Under the pieces are notes generated by a model, which saw only the letters and a list, made by a program, of their open reading frames with translations, searched no databases and was not told the origin of the DNA. Below, piece by piece: positions 1 to 8,211 of a stretch of DNA of 17,491 nt (within the stretch, counting starts at the first letter, position 1; each line of letters opens with the position of its first letter). The stretch spans positions 1-17,491 of the forward strand of contig JAQCTH010000075.1 of assembly GCA_027686065.1 (NCBI GenBank). The letters run 5' to 3'. This DNA comes from Clostridiaceae bacterium AF10-41. GTDB taxonomy: Bacteria > Bacillota > Clostridia > Clostridiales > Clostridiaceae. A program made the position numbers and the translations under genes.

Positions 1-45
1 ATATCATCTTTTGAAGTTTACACAGACTATTTTACACTCTCAACT
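1..45. mobile_element. possible terminal inverted repeat of an IS256-family insertion sequence, body outside the window
   Basis: Read inward from about position 41 on the minus strand, the sequence begins GAGAGTGTAAAA and continues through TGTGTAAACTTC. Terminal repeats of IS256-family (mutator-like) elements often carry this pair of GTGTAAA-type blocks. No coding sequence in this stretch belongs to the neighbouring gene. If the reading is right, the element's body lies left of position 1, and the bases just right of position 41 would be the start of an 8-9 bp target duplication. The similarity is recalled from the family and was not searched, and the transposase is not visible, so this is tentative. 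Confidence 0.33.
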
Positions 46-48
46 TAT

Positions 49-83
49 ATTATAAGGGGATGTCATAGACATCCCCTTATAAT
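49..83 (-). terminator. 16-bp perfect palindrome over the carboxypeptidase stop codon, possible terminator
   Basis: Positions 49-64 and 68-83 are perfectly complementary around a 3-base ATA loop, with a GGGGATGTC/GACATCCCC core and an A/T-rich base. The stop codon of the upstream carboxypeptidase gene (77-79) is inside the right arm. The stem is strong enough for an intrinsic terminator. However, no run of T follows on the minus strand; the sequence goes on as ATATAAGTTG. It may be a terminator whose T-tract was displaced, or an RNA-stabilising 3' hairpin. Confidence 0.5.
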
Positions 84-1204
84 CCTAAATATTCTTCTAA
101 TGTTAAATCACTATCTTTAAAATTTATACTATTATCTACTCCAATATATCTAAAATGCCATGATTCATGCATGTATCCCGTTTTCCATTCTTTACCTTCT
201 GGATACCTTAAAATAAATCCATATTTATAGCTATTATTTTTTAGCCATTTTGCTTCATCCGTATATTTAAAATCTTCTTCTGCCCAAAGATACCTATCTA
301 AACCTCCAATATCAAAAGCAAGTCCTGTCTGATGTTCACTAAAACCAGGTTTTGCAGAAAATGTATCTGTAGGATCTTGTCCGTAATTTGAAACATAGTT
401 CCAATATAATATATTTTGACTCCAATAACTTCTATAAGTTGAAAAGGCATTAAGGTATATTCCTTCTTTTGATGCATCGGCTTTCATATTTTCAAAAGCT
501 TGTCTCGCTTCAGCACTTTCGCCTGGTGAAAAGCTATCAGGTAATCCAAATTCCTTATTTACAATCAATATTCCATTTATATATTTTGCTTCTCTTAAAC
601 TAGAATCTTCATTTGATTTTTGTTCATAAGTTTCTTTTATTTTTCTTTCGCTAGCAACTTTTTTTGTTTCCTTTATATAATTGCTTAATAAATTTAAAGT
701 TTCCTTTGCTTGTTTATATTTTTCTTTTCTAAATAATTCATTATATTCATTTGTATATTCATTAACTTTATTTATTTCTTCTTGAGTAAAATTATTAATA
801 TTGTCACTATTTACATCATTGAATATATTCTCAAGCTCTATTTGATTAGCAGCACTTAAATCACTTATAACTGATTTTAATTTTGAAATTAAGTTTTCAA
901 CTTCTTCGCTAACTCCATTTGATAGGTTTTCATCTATTACGTCAATAGATTCGTTTATTTCTTGTAGTTTATCATCTGATGCATATAAATTACTCAAATT
1001 TTCCTTAATCTTCTTATAATCTTCTATAAAACTCATTTTATTATTAAAACGTTCACTTGCTTTTGCTTCTATTTGTATTAAATTAATATGCTTTAATTTA
1101 ATAGGAGCATAAACAACTCCACCTATAACTATTCCAAAAATAATTAATGCTATAATTCTTCTTTTTAACATTTGTTTTTTTCTTTTTGATTTACTTTTCA
1201 CCAA
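77..1204 (-). CDS. membrane-anchored D-alanyl-D-alanine carboxypeptidase, VanY/peptidase M15 family
   Basis: This is a 375-residue zinc D,D-carboxypeptidase that probably trims the terminal D-Ala from peptidoglycan stem peptides outside the cell. A strongly basic N-terminus (KSKSKRKKQMLKRR) precedes one hydrophobic helix at about 17-34, giving a signal anchor. Residues about 45-205 are polar, Glu/Lys/Asn-rich and probably coiled coil. The catalytic domain fills about 210-375: the SEHQTGLAFD motif (H291, D298) and HESWH (E347, H350) supply the M15 zinc ligands and catalytic acid. The start is TTG at 1204, followed directly by GTG; a GGAGGG ribosome site lies 7-8 bases upstream, fitting the TTG best. 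A -10 box lies just upstream, so it may be a single-gene transcript. The family includes the VanY accessory resistance enzymes, but no van genes are nearby and this looks like a housekeeping or sporulation wall enzyme. Family assignment is confident; the physiological role is not known. Confidence 0.88.
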   Translation of the reverse strand: MVKSKSKRKKQMLKRRIIALIIFGIVIGGVVYAPIKLKHINLIQIEAKASERFNNKMSFIEDYKKIKENLSNLYASDDKLQEINESIDVIDENLSNGVSEEVENLISKLKSVISDLSAANQIELENIFNDVNSDNINNFTQEEINKVNEYTNEYNELFRKEKYKQAKETLNLLSNYIKETKKVASERKIKETYEQKSNEDSSLREAKYINGILIVNKEFGLPDSFSPGESAEARQAFENMKADASKEGIYLNAFSTYRSYWSQNILYWNYVSNYGQDPTDTFSAKPGFSEHQTGLAFDIGGLDRYLWAEEDFKYTDEAKWLKNNSYKYGFILRYPEGKEWKTGYMHESWHFRYIGVDNSINFKDSDLTLEEYLGL

Positions 1205-1230
1205 AGCTTATCCCTCCATTACTATTTAGC

Positions 1231-1260
1231 ATTATAACAAAAATTATTTATAGTTAAAAT
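1231..1260 (-). promoter_or_regulatory. candidate promoter of the carboxypeptidase gene
   Basis: On the minus strand a perfect TATAAT (1231-1236) is preceded at 16-17 bases by only weak -35 matches (TTTAAC or TTTTAA near 1253-1259). The predicted transcript would start roughly 20 bases before the TTG start and include the GGAGGG site. No terminator is visible between this gene and the one upstream (ends 1359), so read-through is also possible. Confidence 0.4.
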
Positions 1261-1358
1261 ATATTTTTATTATAAAATCTAGATAATATTTCATTAGTTT
1301 TAAATTTAATTAATATTTGATAATTAATAACAAAATATAAATCTAATTAAGTTATATA

Positions 1359-2408
1359 TTATAATTTTAATAATGATTTTATTTTTTCTCTTAAATTTTT
1401 ATCTAATGAATATTCGCTTAAATAATAAAGTTTACTATTTATATCATCATCTTTTTGATTTAAAGTATAGTATGTTATAGCTGCATCTACTCTTAGATAG
1501 TCATCAATTTTATCCATTTGTATACTTTTAGGATCCTCTTCTTCAATAACTGTTACTTCTTCTAAGTTAAGAGTATTTTTACCCATAGCTAATGATTTTA
1601 AAAAGTTTAAATGCCCATTTGTAAACCTTTCTGCAGCATTTATTAAATGTTTTAAAGTTTTATAAGCATTTTCTATTTCTCCACTTCTTATAAAACTTTT
1701 ATAAAAATGTTGAATAAGACCAATCACTTGATTATTTTCTTTAATTTGAGACATAAACCCTAAAATTATGATCTTATTTTCATCGTTAAAAACAATCAAA
1801 TTATTCATTATTGAATTTACTATTTCATCAGTCTTAGTGTCCTCGCTTGCTAATTTGCATAATAAATTTGTAGCTTTAAGATTTAAATTGGAATTTCTTT
1901 GAGAAATTCTTTGTAATACATCTATAGCATCTTCCTTATAACTATAAATTATCATTAGAACAGAATTTTCAACAATTATATTCCATTCTCCAATATCATC
2001 ATATTTATCTATAAACCTACTTGGTCTGTGTATTTTACCACTTAAATAGTTTGGTAACTCATTTAAATATTCTTTACCAATACTATTAGCAGCTTCTCTT
2101 GCTGATATTTTAACTTTATTAAAATCATCATATACTTCAATTACTTTTAAAATTTCATTTGAAATTAATTCTTCTATTTCTTCTTTTGTTAGTTTGACCT
2201 CTTTTTTTACACTTATATCTTCTTTATCTTCATATGTTTCTAATTCTTTTTTCTCGTCTATTTCTTCATTAAATTCATCCTTAAATCTATTATCAACTTT
2301 TCTTAAACCTTCCACTTTTTCTTCAAATTCATATTCATATTCATCTTCATCATATTCATCTTCATTAGATTTTCTTTTAATTTTTTTAAAGATATCAAAT
2401 ATTCCCAC
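1359..2408 (-). CDS. uncharacterised acidic, mostly helical cytoplasmic protein
   Basis: I do not recognise this 349-residue protein. It starts GIFDIFKKIKRK, followed by a highly acidic low-complexity stretch (EDEYDEDEYEYEFEE, about residues 17-31) and a charged linker up to about residue 85. The rest is Leu/Ile/Asn-rich and probably helical; its regularly spaced helices suggest a HEAT- or TPR-like solenoid, but I cannot name repeats with confidence. There is no signal peptide, membrane helix or catalytic motif. The start is GTG at 2408: AGGAG lies 7 bases upstream, and the conserved-looking Gly-Ile-Phe-Asp start follows it directly. The ATG further upstream (2435) would add an implausible leader inside the neighbour's coding region. 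The start lies inside the 3' end of the DUF523 gene, a 14-base overlap, so translation is probably coupled. Reality of the gene is well supported; function is unknown. Confidence 0.75.
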   Translation of the reverse strand: MGIFDIFKKIKRKSNEDEYDEDEYEYEFEEKVEGLRKVDNRFKDEFNEEIDEKKELETYEDKEDISVKKEVKLTKEEIEELISNEILKVIEVYDDFNKVKISAREAANSIGKEYLNELPNYLSGKIHRPSRFIDKYDDIGEWNIIVENSVLMIIYSYKEDAIDVLQRISQRNSNLNLKATNLLCKLASEDTKTDEIVNSIMNNLIVFNDENKIIILGFMSQIKENNQVIGLIQHFYKSFIRSGEIENAYKTLKHLINAAERFTNGHLNFLKSLAMGKNTLNLEEVTVIEEEDPKSIQMDKIDDYLRVDAAITYYTLNQKDDDINSKLYYLSEYSLDKNLREKIKSLLKL

Positions 2409-2859
2409 AGTTATTCTCCTTCCAGTCAATATCACTTATAATATCTATTCCATATTTCTCTAAAAGAGTAGCCGTCAAACCTTTTCCCTTTATTTTTGTT
2501 CCATTAAAGTTACCATCATAAACATAATTAACTCCACATGATGGACTTCCTTCTTTTAAAATCGCCTTATTTATATTACTTAACTTAGCTATATGTAAAG
2601 TTTCATATGCACCCTTTAAGAATTCTTTAGTAACATCTATATTTTCTTTAGTTATAATTTTATCCTTACCATTTAAGATTCCTTCTGAGCTACCTTTTAT
2701 TTCTGCAGGAGTTCTTGGTGTATGGAGTCCCCCTAGTTCTTCAGGACATACTAATATAGCCTTACCTTCTTTGAAAAGCTCTAAGCATTTATTATTTAAG
2801 TTATTACCTCCACTATATTTACAATTAACTCCACATAAACAACTACTTATAAGATACAT
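2395..2859 (-). CDS. DUF523 family protein, TudS-like Fe-S thiouracil desulfidase candidate
   Basis: This 154-residue protein matches DUF523 throughout: CLCGVNCKYSGG near the N-terminus, CPEELGGLHTPRTPAEI (C38) and EGSPSCG (C108). The characterised DUF523 member TudS is a [4Fe-4S] enzyme that removes sulfur from 2-thiouracil. The cysteines at 7/9/13, 38 and 108 occur where that family places its cluster ligands, so a similar desulfidase or an RNA-base salvage role is a reasonable inference, not proven. Length is typical of the single-domain form. GAGGTG lies 4 bases before the ATG. It begins after the mutS2 terminator; an AT-rich TATAAT at 2882-2887 lacks a convincing -35. The 3' end overlaps the next gene by 14 bases. 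Its C-terminus adds a cysteine (NNCGNI), of unknown significance. Confidence 0.85.
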   Translation of the reverse strand: MYLISSCLCGVNCKYSGGNNLNNKCLELFKEGKAILVCPEELGGLHTPRTPAEIKGSSEGILNGKDKIITKENIDVTKEFLKGAYETLHIAKLSNINKAILKEGSPSCGVNYVYDGNFNGTKIKGKGLTATLLEKYGIDIISDIDWKENNCGNI

Positions 2860-2890
2860 ATCACACCTCTTTTCTTATATAATTATAACA

Positions 2891-2917
2891 TAAAAAAAGA
2901 CTCTGAAACATGAGTCT
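2891..2917 (-). terminator. intrinsic terminator after mutS2
   Basis: On the minus strand AGACTC and GAGTCT pair around an 8-base loop (898-917 within the 2 kb block, i.e. 2898-2917) and are followed by seven T residues (2891-2897). It lies about 30 bases past the mutS2 stop codon and separates the mutS2 operon from the DUF523 gene. Confidence 0.85.
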
Positions 2918-2949
2918 CTTTTTATCTTAATAGTATTTTAATTATTATT

Positions 2950-5307
2950 TTATTTAAGAATTGCTATTGTAACTCCATCTCCACCTTCACCATACTCACC
3001 TAATCTATAACTCTTTACATGTGGGTGTCTTTTTAACATATCATTTATAGCTTTTCTTAAAATTCCTGTTCCTTTTCCATGTACTATTGTTACCTCTCCT
3101 AAATTAGCCATATAAGCTTCATCTAAATATTTATCTGCTTTGTAGCAAGCTTCTTCTGCATCCATCCCTCTTAAGTCAACTCTACTTTCTATTGATTTCA
3201 AGTTCAACTTAAGTTCTCTTTTTTTCTTTTCTTTTTTTACTGGTGTATTATTAACTTTTCTTAGATCCTTTAATTTAACATTTATTTTCATTATACCTGC
3301 TTCTACTTGAACCTCTCCTTTTGAATCAGGCATTGAAACTATTATTACATTTTGATTTAACGAAGGAAGATATGCATCCATTCCTAAAATCACCTTTTCA
3401 ATGGCTTCGCCTGTGTTTTCTCTTGTCTTATATAATGAATTTTCCTTTTTTTCTAAGCTATCTTTAAGTTTTTTTCTTTCTTCCTCTAATCTAGCTCTCC
3501 CACCTTGCGCAATTCCAAGTTTTTCAAGTTCTCTCATTGCCTTTAATATCTCATCTGCTTCATCTTTTGCTTTGGCTATAATATCCTTTGCCTCTCTTCT
3601 AGCATCATTATAAGCTTTATCTCTAACTTCTTCTAATTTTTTAAACTTCTCATCATACTTATTTTTAAGATCTTCTGCTTCTAATTTTATTCTTTTAGCT
3701 TCCCTAGCATCTCTATTAGCTAAAATGCTCTTCTCTTGAAGATCTCTTATTAAGTCTTCAAATTGAAGGTTTTCTGAGGAAATGTTACTTTTCGCCTTAT
3801 TTATTACTTCATCTTGAAGTCCTAGCCTTTTTGAAATTTCAAATGCATTTGATTTTCCTGGAACCCCTATTAAAAGCCTATACGTAGGCCTTAATGTTTC
3901 AACATCAAATTCAACAGATGCATTTTCAATACCAGGTGTTCTTAAGGCATATCCTTTTAATTCACTATAATGTGTTGTAGCAATTAATCTTGCTTCTTGT
4001 TCTCTTAATGTGTCTATTATAGCTATTGCTAATGCTGCCCCTTCAACTGGATCAGTACCTGAACCTAGTTCATCAAATAGAACTAGTGAATTCTTATCTG
4101 CTTCCTTCATTATTTTTACTATATTAGTCATATGAGATGAAAAGGTCGATAGAGATTGCTCTATACTTTGCTCATCTCCTATATCCGCAAATATTTTTGT
4201 GAAAAAACTTATGCTCGAAGCATCTTTTGCTGGTATTAAAAGTCCACTAAGTCCCATTAAATGTAGTAACCCAACAGTTTTTAATGTTACTGTCTTACCT
4301 CCAGTATTAGGCCCAGTAATCATTAGTGTATTAAACTCATTCCCTAAATATATATCAGAAGGAACAACTATTTTAGGATCAATTAAAGGATGTCTTCCAT
4401 GAATTATATCAAAACTTCTATCTTCATTAACATCTGGACAAATAGCATTTAAACTAGAAGCATATTTTCCTTTTGCAAATATAAAATCTAGTTCTGTAAG
4501 AATTTTATAATTAGATTCCACAGATTCAATATTTTCGTAAACCCTGTTAGATAAATCCATTAATATTCTTTCGATTTCTGCTTTTTCTTTAAGCTTAAGT
4601 TCTTTTATTTCATTATTTAAATTAACAAGACTCATAGGTTCTATAAATAATGTTGCTCCAGTTGAACTTTGATCATGAACAAGTCCTGGAACTGCTCCCT
4701 TATATTCAGCCTTTACTGGTAAAACATATCTATCTCCCCTCATTGTATATAATGCATCTTGAAGGTACTTTGCATTTGATCGTACAATTGAATTTATTTT
4801 ATCTCTTACAGAAGAATTTTTTTCTTTTAAATTTCTTCTTATCCCATTTAATGTACTACTTGCCCTATCACTTATTTCTTCTTCTGAAATTATAGAAATC
4901 TCTATAATTTCTTCAAGGCTTTTAATAGGAGTTAATATATAGGCTAAATCTTCTAAAATTATATGAGGAACTTCATCTTCTCTTCTAGATATATATTCCT
5001 TAAATCTTCTTGAACATTTTAACATACCACCAATTCTTAGTAATTGTCCAGCAGATAATACTCCTCCTTTTTTAGCTCTTTCTATTCCTTCTCTAACATC
5101 AAATAATCCTTCAAAAGGAGGATTCCCTTTTGTTATTAATAAATCTAACGCTTCGTTACTTTCCTTAAGTTTATTTTCAACTTCAAATACAGTATCATAT
5201 GGTCTAAGATTATTTATAATCTCTTTTCCACCATGTGTTATTGCATATTCTTTTAGTTTTTCCTTTATCTTATTAAATTCTAATACTCTAAGAGTTCTTT
5301 CTTCCAT
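2950..5307 (-). CDS. mutS2: MutS2 ATPase/endonuclease with Smr domain
   Basis: This is the full-length 785-residue MutS2. Order: N-terminal core/clamp region (1 to about 300), MutS ATPase with Walker A GPNTGGKT (332-339) and Walker B LVLFDELGSGTD (about 405-416), a long charged coiled coil (about 510-630), and a C-terminal Smr domain (about 708-785) with VDLRG and the HGKGTG motif. It lacks the MutS mismatch-recognition domain. MutS2 proteins suppress homologous recombination in some bacteria; in Bacillus subtilis the protein also acts on collided ribosomes in ribosome rescue. Both roles are family knowledge, and the intact Smr motif argues for an active nuclease. The ATG has GAGGAG 5 bases upstream and follows the small membrane-protein gene by 20 bases. 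The operon ends at the terminator near 2900. Next to pheST-zapA, this repeats the Bacillus neighbourhood. Confidence 0.96.
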   Translation of the reverse strand: MEERTLRVLEFNKIKEKLKEYAITHGGKEIINNLRPYDTVFEVENKLKESNEALDLLITKGNPPFEGLFDVREGIERAKKGGVLSAGQLLRIGGMLKCSRRFKEYISRREDEVPHIILEDLAYILTPIKSLEEIIEISIISEEEISDRASSTLNGIRRNLKEKNSSVRDKINSIVRSNAKYLQDALYTMRGDRYVLPVKAEYKGAVPGLVHDQSSTGATLFIEPMSLVNLNNEIKELKLKEKAEIERILMDLSNRVYENIESVESNYKILTELDFIFAKGKYASSLNAICPDVNEDRSFDIIHGRHPLIDPKIVVPSDIYLGNEFNTLMITGPNTGGKTVTLKTVGLLHLMGLSGLLIPAKDASSISFFTKIFADIGDEQSIEQSLSTFSSHMTNIVKIMKEADKNSLVLFDELGSGTDPVEGAALAIAIIDTLREQEARLIATTHYSELKGYALRTPGIENASVEFDVETLRPTYRLLIGVPGKSNAFEISKRLGLQDEVINKAKSNISSENLQFEDLIRDLQEKSILANRDAREAKRIKLEAEDLKNKYDEKFKKLEEVRDKAYNDARREAKDIIAKAKDEADEILKAMRELEKLGIAQGGRARLEEERKKLKDSLEKKENSLYKTRENTGEAIEKVILGMDAYLPSLNQNVIIVSMPDSKGEVQVEAGIMKINVKLKDLRKVNNTPVKKEKKKRELKLNLKSIESRVDLRGMDAEEACYKADKYLDEAYMANLGEVTIVHGKGTGILRKAINDMLKRHPHVKSYRLGEYGEGGDGVTIAILK

Positions 5308-5327
5308 AATATCTCCTCTTCATTACC

Positions 5328-5687
5328 CTAACTTTTAATTTTGTTTAATAAATTAGCTATTTCTCTATTAAAATTATTATAGTTATACGTAACTAACACT
5401 ACTGAAATTAACACATATAGATAATTTATAAGTGAAAATGTATTAATTGCAATCTTGTTATCATTTTCTTTAATTATTACAGCTAATAAAAATAGTGTTA
5501 CTCCTATTGCAATCATTATTATTTGTTTTTTCCAAAAATCTTTTATTAATTTAATACCTTCTCTTCTATATTCAACACTTGTATTTACTATTTGTGTATT
5601 ATTTAAAAACTTTCTACTTCTTAATATAGCTAATAAATTTAATAATATTACTCCTAAAAGTAAATACCTATGTAATATAATACTCAT
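5328..5687 (-). CDS. small three-helix membrane protein of unknown function
   Basis: This 119-residue protein has three predicted membrane helices (about 8-22, 56-72 and 84-102). A basic/polar loop of about 32 residues separates the first two, and a short polar C-terminal tail rich in Asn, Lys and Leu ends the protein. I recognise no family motif. It is not the DUF350-type YshE that adjoins mutS2 in Bacillus. The start is secure: AGGGGAT lies 5 bases before the ATG, and its first bases overlap the stop codon of the U32 gene (10-base gap). mutS2 follows after 20 bases, so the three genes are probably one transcript. No function can be given from sequence. Confidence 0.75.
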   Translation of the reverse strand: MSIILHRYLLLGVILLNLLAILRSRKFLNNTQIVNTSVEYRREGIKLIKDFWKKQIIMIAIGVTLFLLAVIIKENDNKIAINTFSLINYLYVLISVVLVTYNYNNFNREIANLLNKIKS

Positions 5688-5697
5688 ATTTTATCCC

Positions 5698-8049
5698 CTA
5701 TTCTATTCCTCTTCTATAATGACCTTTTGTATAAGTATTAGTATTGGCCTGCTCTTCTCCTCTTATCATTTTAAGTACTCTTTTTACTTCATTTGAACTT
5801 TCATCTCTAAATTCAACTCTAAATGAATTTACTCCAAGATCTTTTAAATCATTCATCTCTTCTATAAGGTTTAATGGATGATGATTTAAAATATAGCTTC
5901 TACAAAATATATCAGTCATTACTCTAAATTTTTCATTCATTCTATCTATTAATGTGAATTCATCTCTTGTACATGCTAAATTACAATCCTTACATGATGA
6001 CTTTTCTCCAAAAGTACTTCCAATAGGGCAATACTCACTTATCATAAGCTCAGTTTTGCCATATATTATTCCTTGTACATTTCCTTCATTTCCCTTTAGC
6101 ATATTTTTAATTTCTTTTCTGTTAAGCTCCAAGCTCAAGGTAGGGATATCAATTTCATTTTGATAAAACTTTAAAGCTTCTGAATTTATTATATTCAATT
6201 TATAATCACCTATTATTGCTACTTCATCTTGATATTTTCTAATTATTCCAACATTAACAGTTACTATCCCTTTAATATATTCTTTTACCTTTTCTATTAT
6301 ATTTATTACATTATCAAATTCACTTTTAATTATATTTGGAACCTTTAAATATATATTAATATCCTTATTCTTAGATACTTCTATTAAATCATTAATCTTT
6401 ATAGCATCTTTATCTCTACTAAATATATCAACTATTATATCTTTAATTCCTTCTTCTATTAAAACATTAAGTTGTTCTTTTGTAACACATTGATATACCA
6501 TATCTAAACTGATATTACTTCTCTTAATATTATCAATTCTATTTATTTTTTGAGGTCTTTTTCTTCTAAAAGATTTTGTAATAGATTTTTGAATTCCTTC
6601 TAAAGCTTCTCTTCTTAAGTTATTTAAATCACTAACTTTTATAAACCCATCATCAAAGCATTTAAACTCAATTTCATCTATCTTAAAAACACAATCCCCA
6701 GATTTACATAGTGAATCTATAACCCTATCTTTATCTAAAGGTCTTTTTTCTGCCTTTTGTATAACCTCACCTAAAAATTCATAGTTTTTATCATTATAAT
6801 TTATTGTTATTTTCAATGGTTCTAAAACTTTAAAAGTAACATCTGCTTTTAAAGAAATCTTTCTATTATATGATTTTATAGAATCCTCTAAAGAATCAAA
6901 TAGTTTTTTATCTAATGATTTGAATATTTCATCTCCACTCTTATAAGCAGTTGGAAATATTTTCACTTTTTCTCCTCTTTTAGCTTCCTTTACTTCTTTA
7001 CCATTATTGATAATTTTATTTATTGAATATCCACTTTCCCTAAATCTAAATCCATCGCCTAAAGCAATATCTTCTTTCAAGACTATTTCGCCACTTTTTT
7101 CAATTTTACCTAAAGGAACTCCAGTATTCCTCGGATGTTTAAAGCTCATCATATCCATTCCAACATTTTTATGTAAATAAGCCTTAGAGAATCCCCCTCT
7201 ATTAAATAGCTGTAATAATTCTCTTTTTCCTTTGCTAACATTATATTCTGTATTGTATATTTGTTTTTCTACTGCACTTTTATAATTTTCTACTACTCCC
7301 GCAACATATTCTGGTCTTTTCATTCTTCCTTCTATTTTTAATGAATATGTTCCTGAATCTATAATATCTTTCATATCTTCTATTGTACATGTATCCTTAG
7401 GGCTTAAAAGATATGCTTTTTTTTCACCAGATTTATTTCCCTTTAATGTATATTCCATTCTACAAGGTTGAGCACATCTACCTCTATTTCCACTTCTTCC
7501 ACCTATCATAGAACTCATAAGACATTGGCCTGAGTATGATATACATAATGCGCCATGAACAAATATTTCTGTTTCTATCCCTAAATCTTTAGAAATATAT
7601 TTAACTTCATCTACAGATAATTCTCTAGATAAAACTATTCTATGAAAACCTCTTTCTTTAAAAAATAATGCACCTTCTCCATTATGTATAGTCATTTGTG
7701 TAGATGCATGTATTTCAAAATCAGGATAATCTTCTTTTATTCTTTTAAATAATCCTAAATCTTGAAGTATTATTGCATCTACTCCTATTTCATATAAAAA
7801 ACCTACATATCTAACTGCTTCTTCAATTTCATTTTCTTTTAATATAGTATTTAATGTTACATAAACCTTAGCTCCATAGCTATGTACATAATCAACAGCT
7901 TTTATCATATTATCATTATCAAAATTGGATGCATATGCTCTAGCTGAAAACTTATTTCCACCTAAATAAACTGCATCTGCACCCTTATTCATTGCTGCTA
8001 CAAGACTTTCCATGCTCCCAGCTGGAGCTAAAATTTCTACTTTATTCAT
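5698..8049 (-). CDS. large U32-family protein, probable RlhA-like rRNA hydroxylase
   Basis: This 783-residue protein has an N-terminal U32 TIM-barrel-like domain beginning ILAPAGSMESLVAAMNKGAD. A cysteine cluster at about 165-200 (HGALCISYSGQC, then GNRGRCAQPC) holds the family's four conserved cysteines. A long central region resembles DUF3656 of the larger U32 proteins, and a second barrel-like part carries further cysteines at about 673-695 (CPIGSTFGEKSSCKDCNLAC) and a late FCRSY. U32 proteins were annotated as collagenase-like peptidases. Studied members (TrhP on tRNA U34, RlhA on 23S rRNA C2501) take part in prephenate-dependent RNA hydroxylation, and the length with a DUF3656-like middle is closest to RlhA. 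I therefore infer RNA hydroxylation rather than proteolysis. GGAG lies 8 bases before the ATG. It is the first gene of a probable operon with the small membrane protein and mutS2. Confidence 0.88.
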   Translation of the reverse strand: MNKVEILAPAGSMESLVAAMNKGADAVYLGGNKFSARAYASNFDNDNMIKAVDYVHSYGAKVYVTLNTILKENEIEEAVRYVGFLYEIGVDAIILQDLGLFKRIKEDYPDFEIHASTQMTIHNGEGALFFKERGFHRIVLSRELSVDEVKYISKDLGIETEIFVHGALCISYSGQCLMSSMIGGRSGNRGRCAQPCRMEYTLKGNKSGEKKAYLLSPKDTCTIEDMKDIIDSGTYSLKIEGRMKRPEYVAGVVENYKSAVEKQIYNTEYNVSKGKRELLQLFNRGGFSKAYLHKNVGMDMMSFKHPRNTGVPLGKIEKSGEIVLKEDIALGDGFRFRESGYSINKIINNGKEVKEAKRGEKVKIFPTAYKSGDEIFKSLDKKLFDSLEDSIKSYNRKISLKADVTFKVLEPLKITINYNDKNYEFLGEVIQKAEKRPLDKDRVIDSLCKSGDCVFKIDEIEFKCFDDGFIKVSDLNNLRREALEGIQKSITKSFRRKRPQKINRIDNIKRSNISLDMVYQCVTKEQLNVLIEEGIKDIIVDIFSRDKDAIKINDLIEVSKNKDINIYLKVPNIIKSEFDNVINIIEKVKEYIKGIVTVNVGIIRKYQDEVAIIGDYKLNIINSEALKFYQNEIDIPTLSLELNRKEIKNMLKGNEGNVQGIIYGKTELMISEYCPIGSTFGEKSSCKDCNLACTRDEFTLIDRMNEKFRVMTDIFCRSYILNHHPLNLIEEMNDLKDLGVNSFRVEFRDESSNEVKRVLKMIRGEEQANTNTYTKGHYRRGIE

Positions 8050-8155
8050 AAATACTTCTCCTAAACTTTAGTTTATTATGCTTTTATCTTCACTAATTAT
8101 ATATATCACAATTTATAACTTTTTTCTATTGCTAGAAATTAAGTTGTTCTACTTA

Positions 8156-8190
8156 ATATAAAAACAGCTCAATTCCAAAATCAAGCTGTC
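8156..8190 (-). terminator. intrinsic terminator after zapA
   Basis: On the minus strand ACAGCTTGATT and AATTGAGCTGT form an 11-bp stem (two G-U pairs) with a 4-base TTGG loop (8164-8189), followed directly by TTTTTAT. It lies about 20 bases after the zapA stop and separates it from the U32 operon. A weaker 6-bp inverted repeat (TTAAGT/ACTTAA, about 8142-8159) follows at once. Confidence 0.85.
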
Positions 8191-8211
8191 TTTATAGAAA
8201 TAATATACTGA

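Noticed and set aside
2409..2435. Upstream ATG start for the acidic helical protein
   Set aside because: It would add MILTGRRIT encoded over the ribosome site of the GTG start; AGGAG is placed ideally for the GTG at 2408.
2882..2910. Promoter for the DUF523 gene
   Set aside because: TATAAT is present at 2882-2887, but the -35 position falls in the mutS2 terminator loop and reads TGTTTC, a poor match.
5455..5796. 113-codon plus-strand open frame with hydrophobic segments
   Set aside because: It is the complement of the small membrane protein and the U32 3' end; the minus-strand genes have good ribosome sites and spacing, this one does not.
8050..8155. Promoter for the U32 operon
   Set aside because: A TATAAT-like block is visible in very AT-rich DNA, but no acceptable -35 lies at 16-18 bases.
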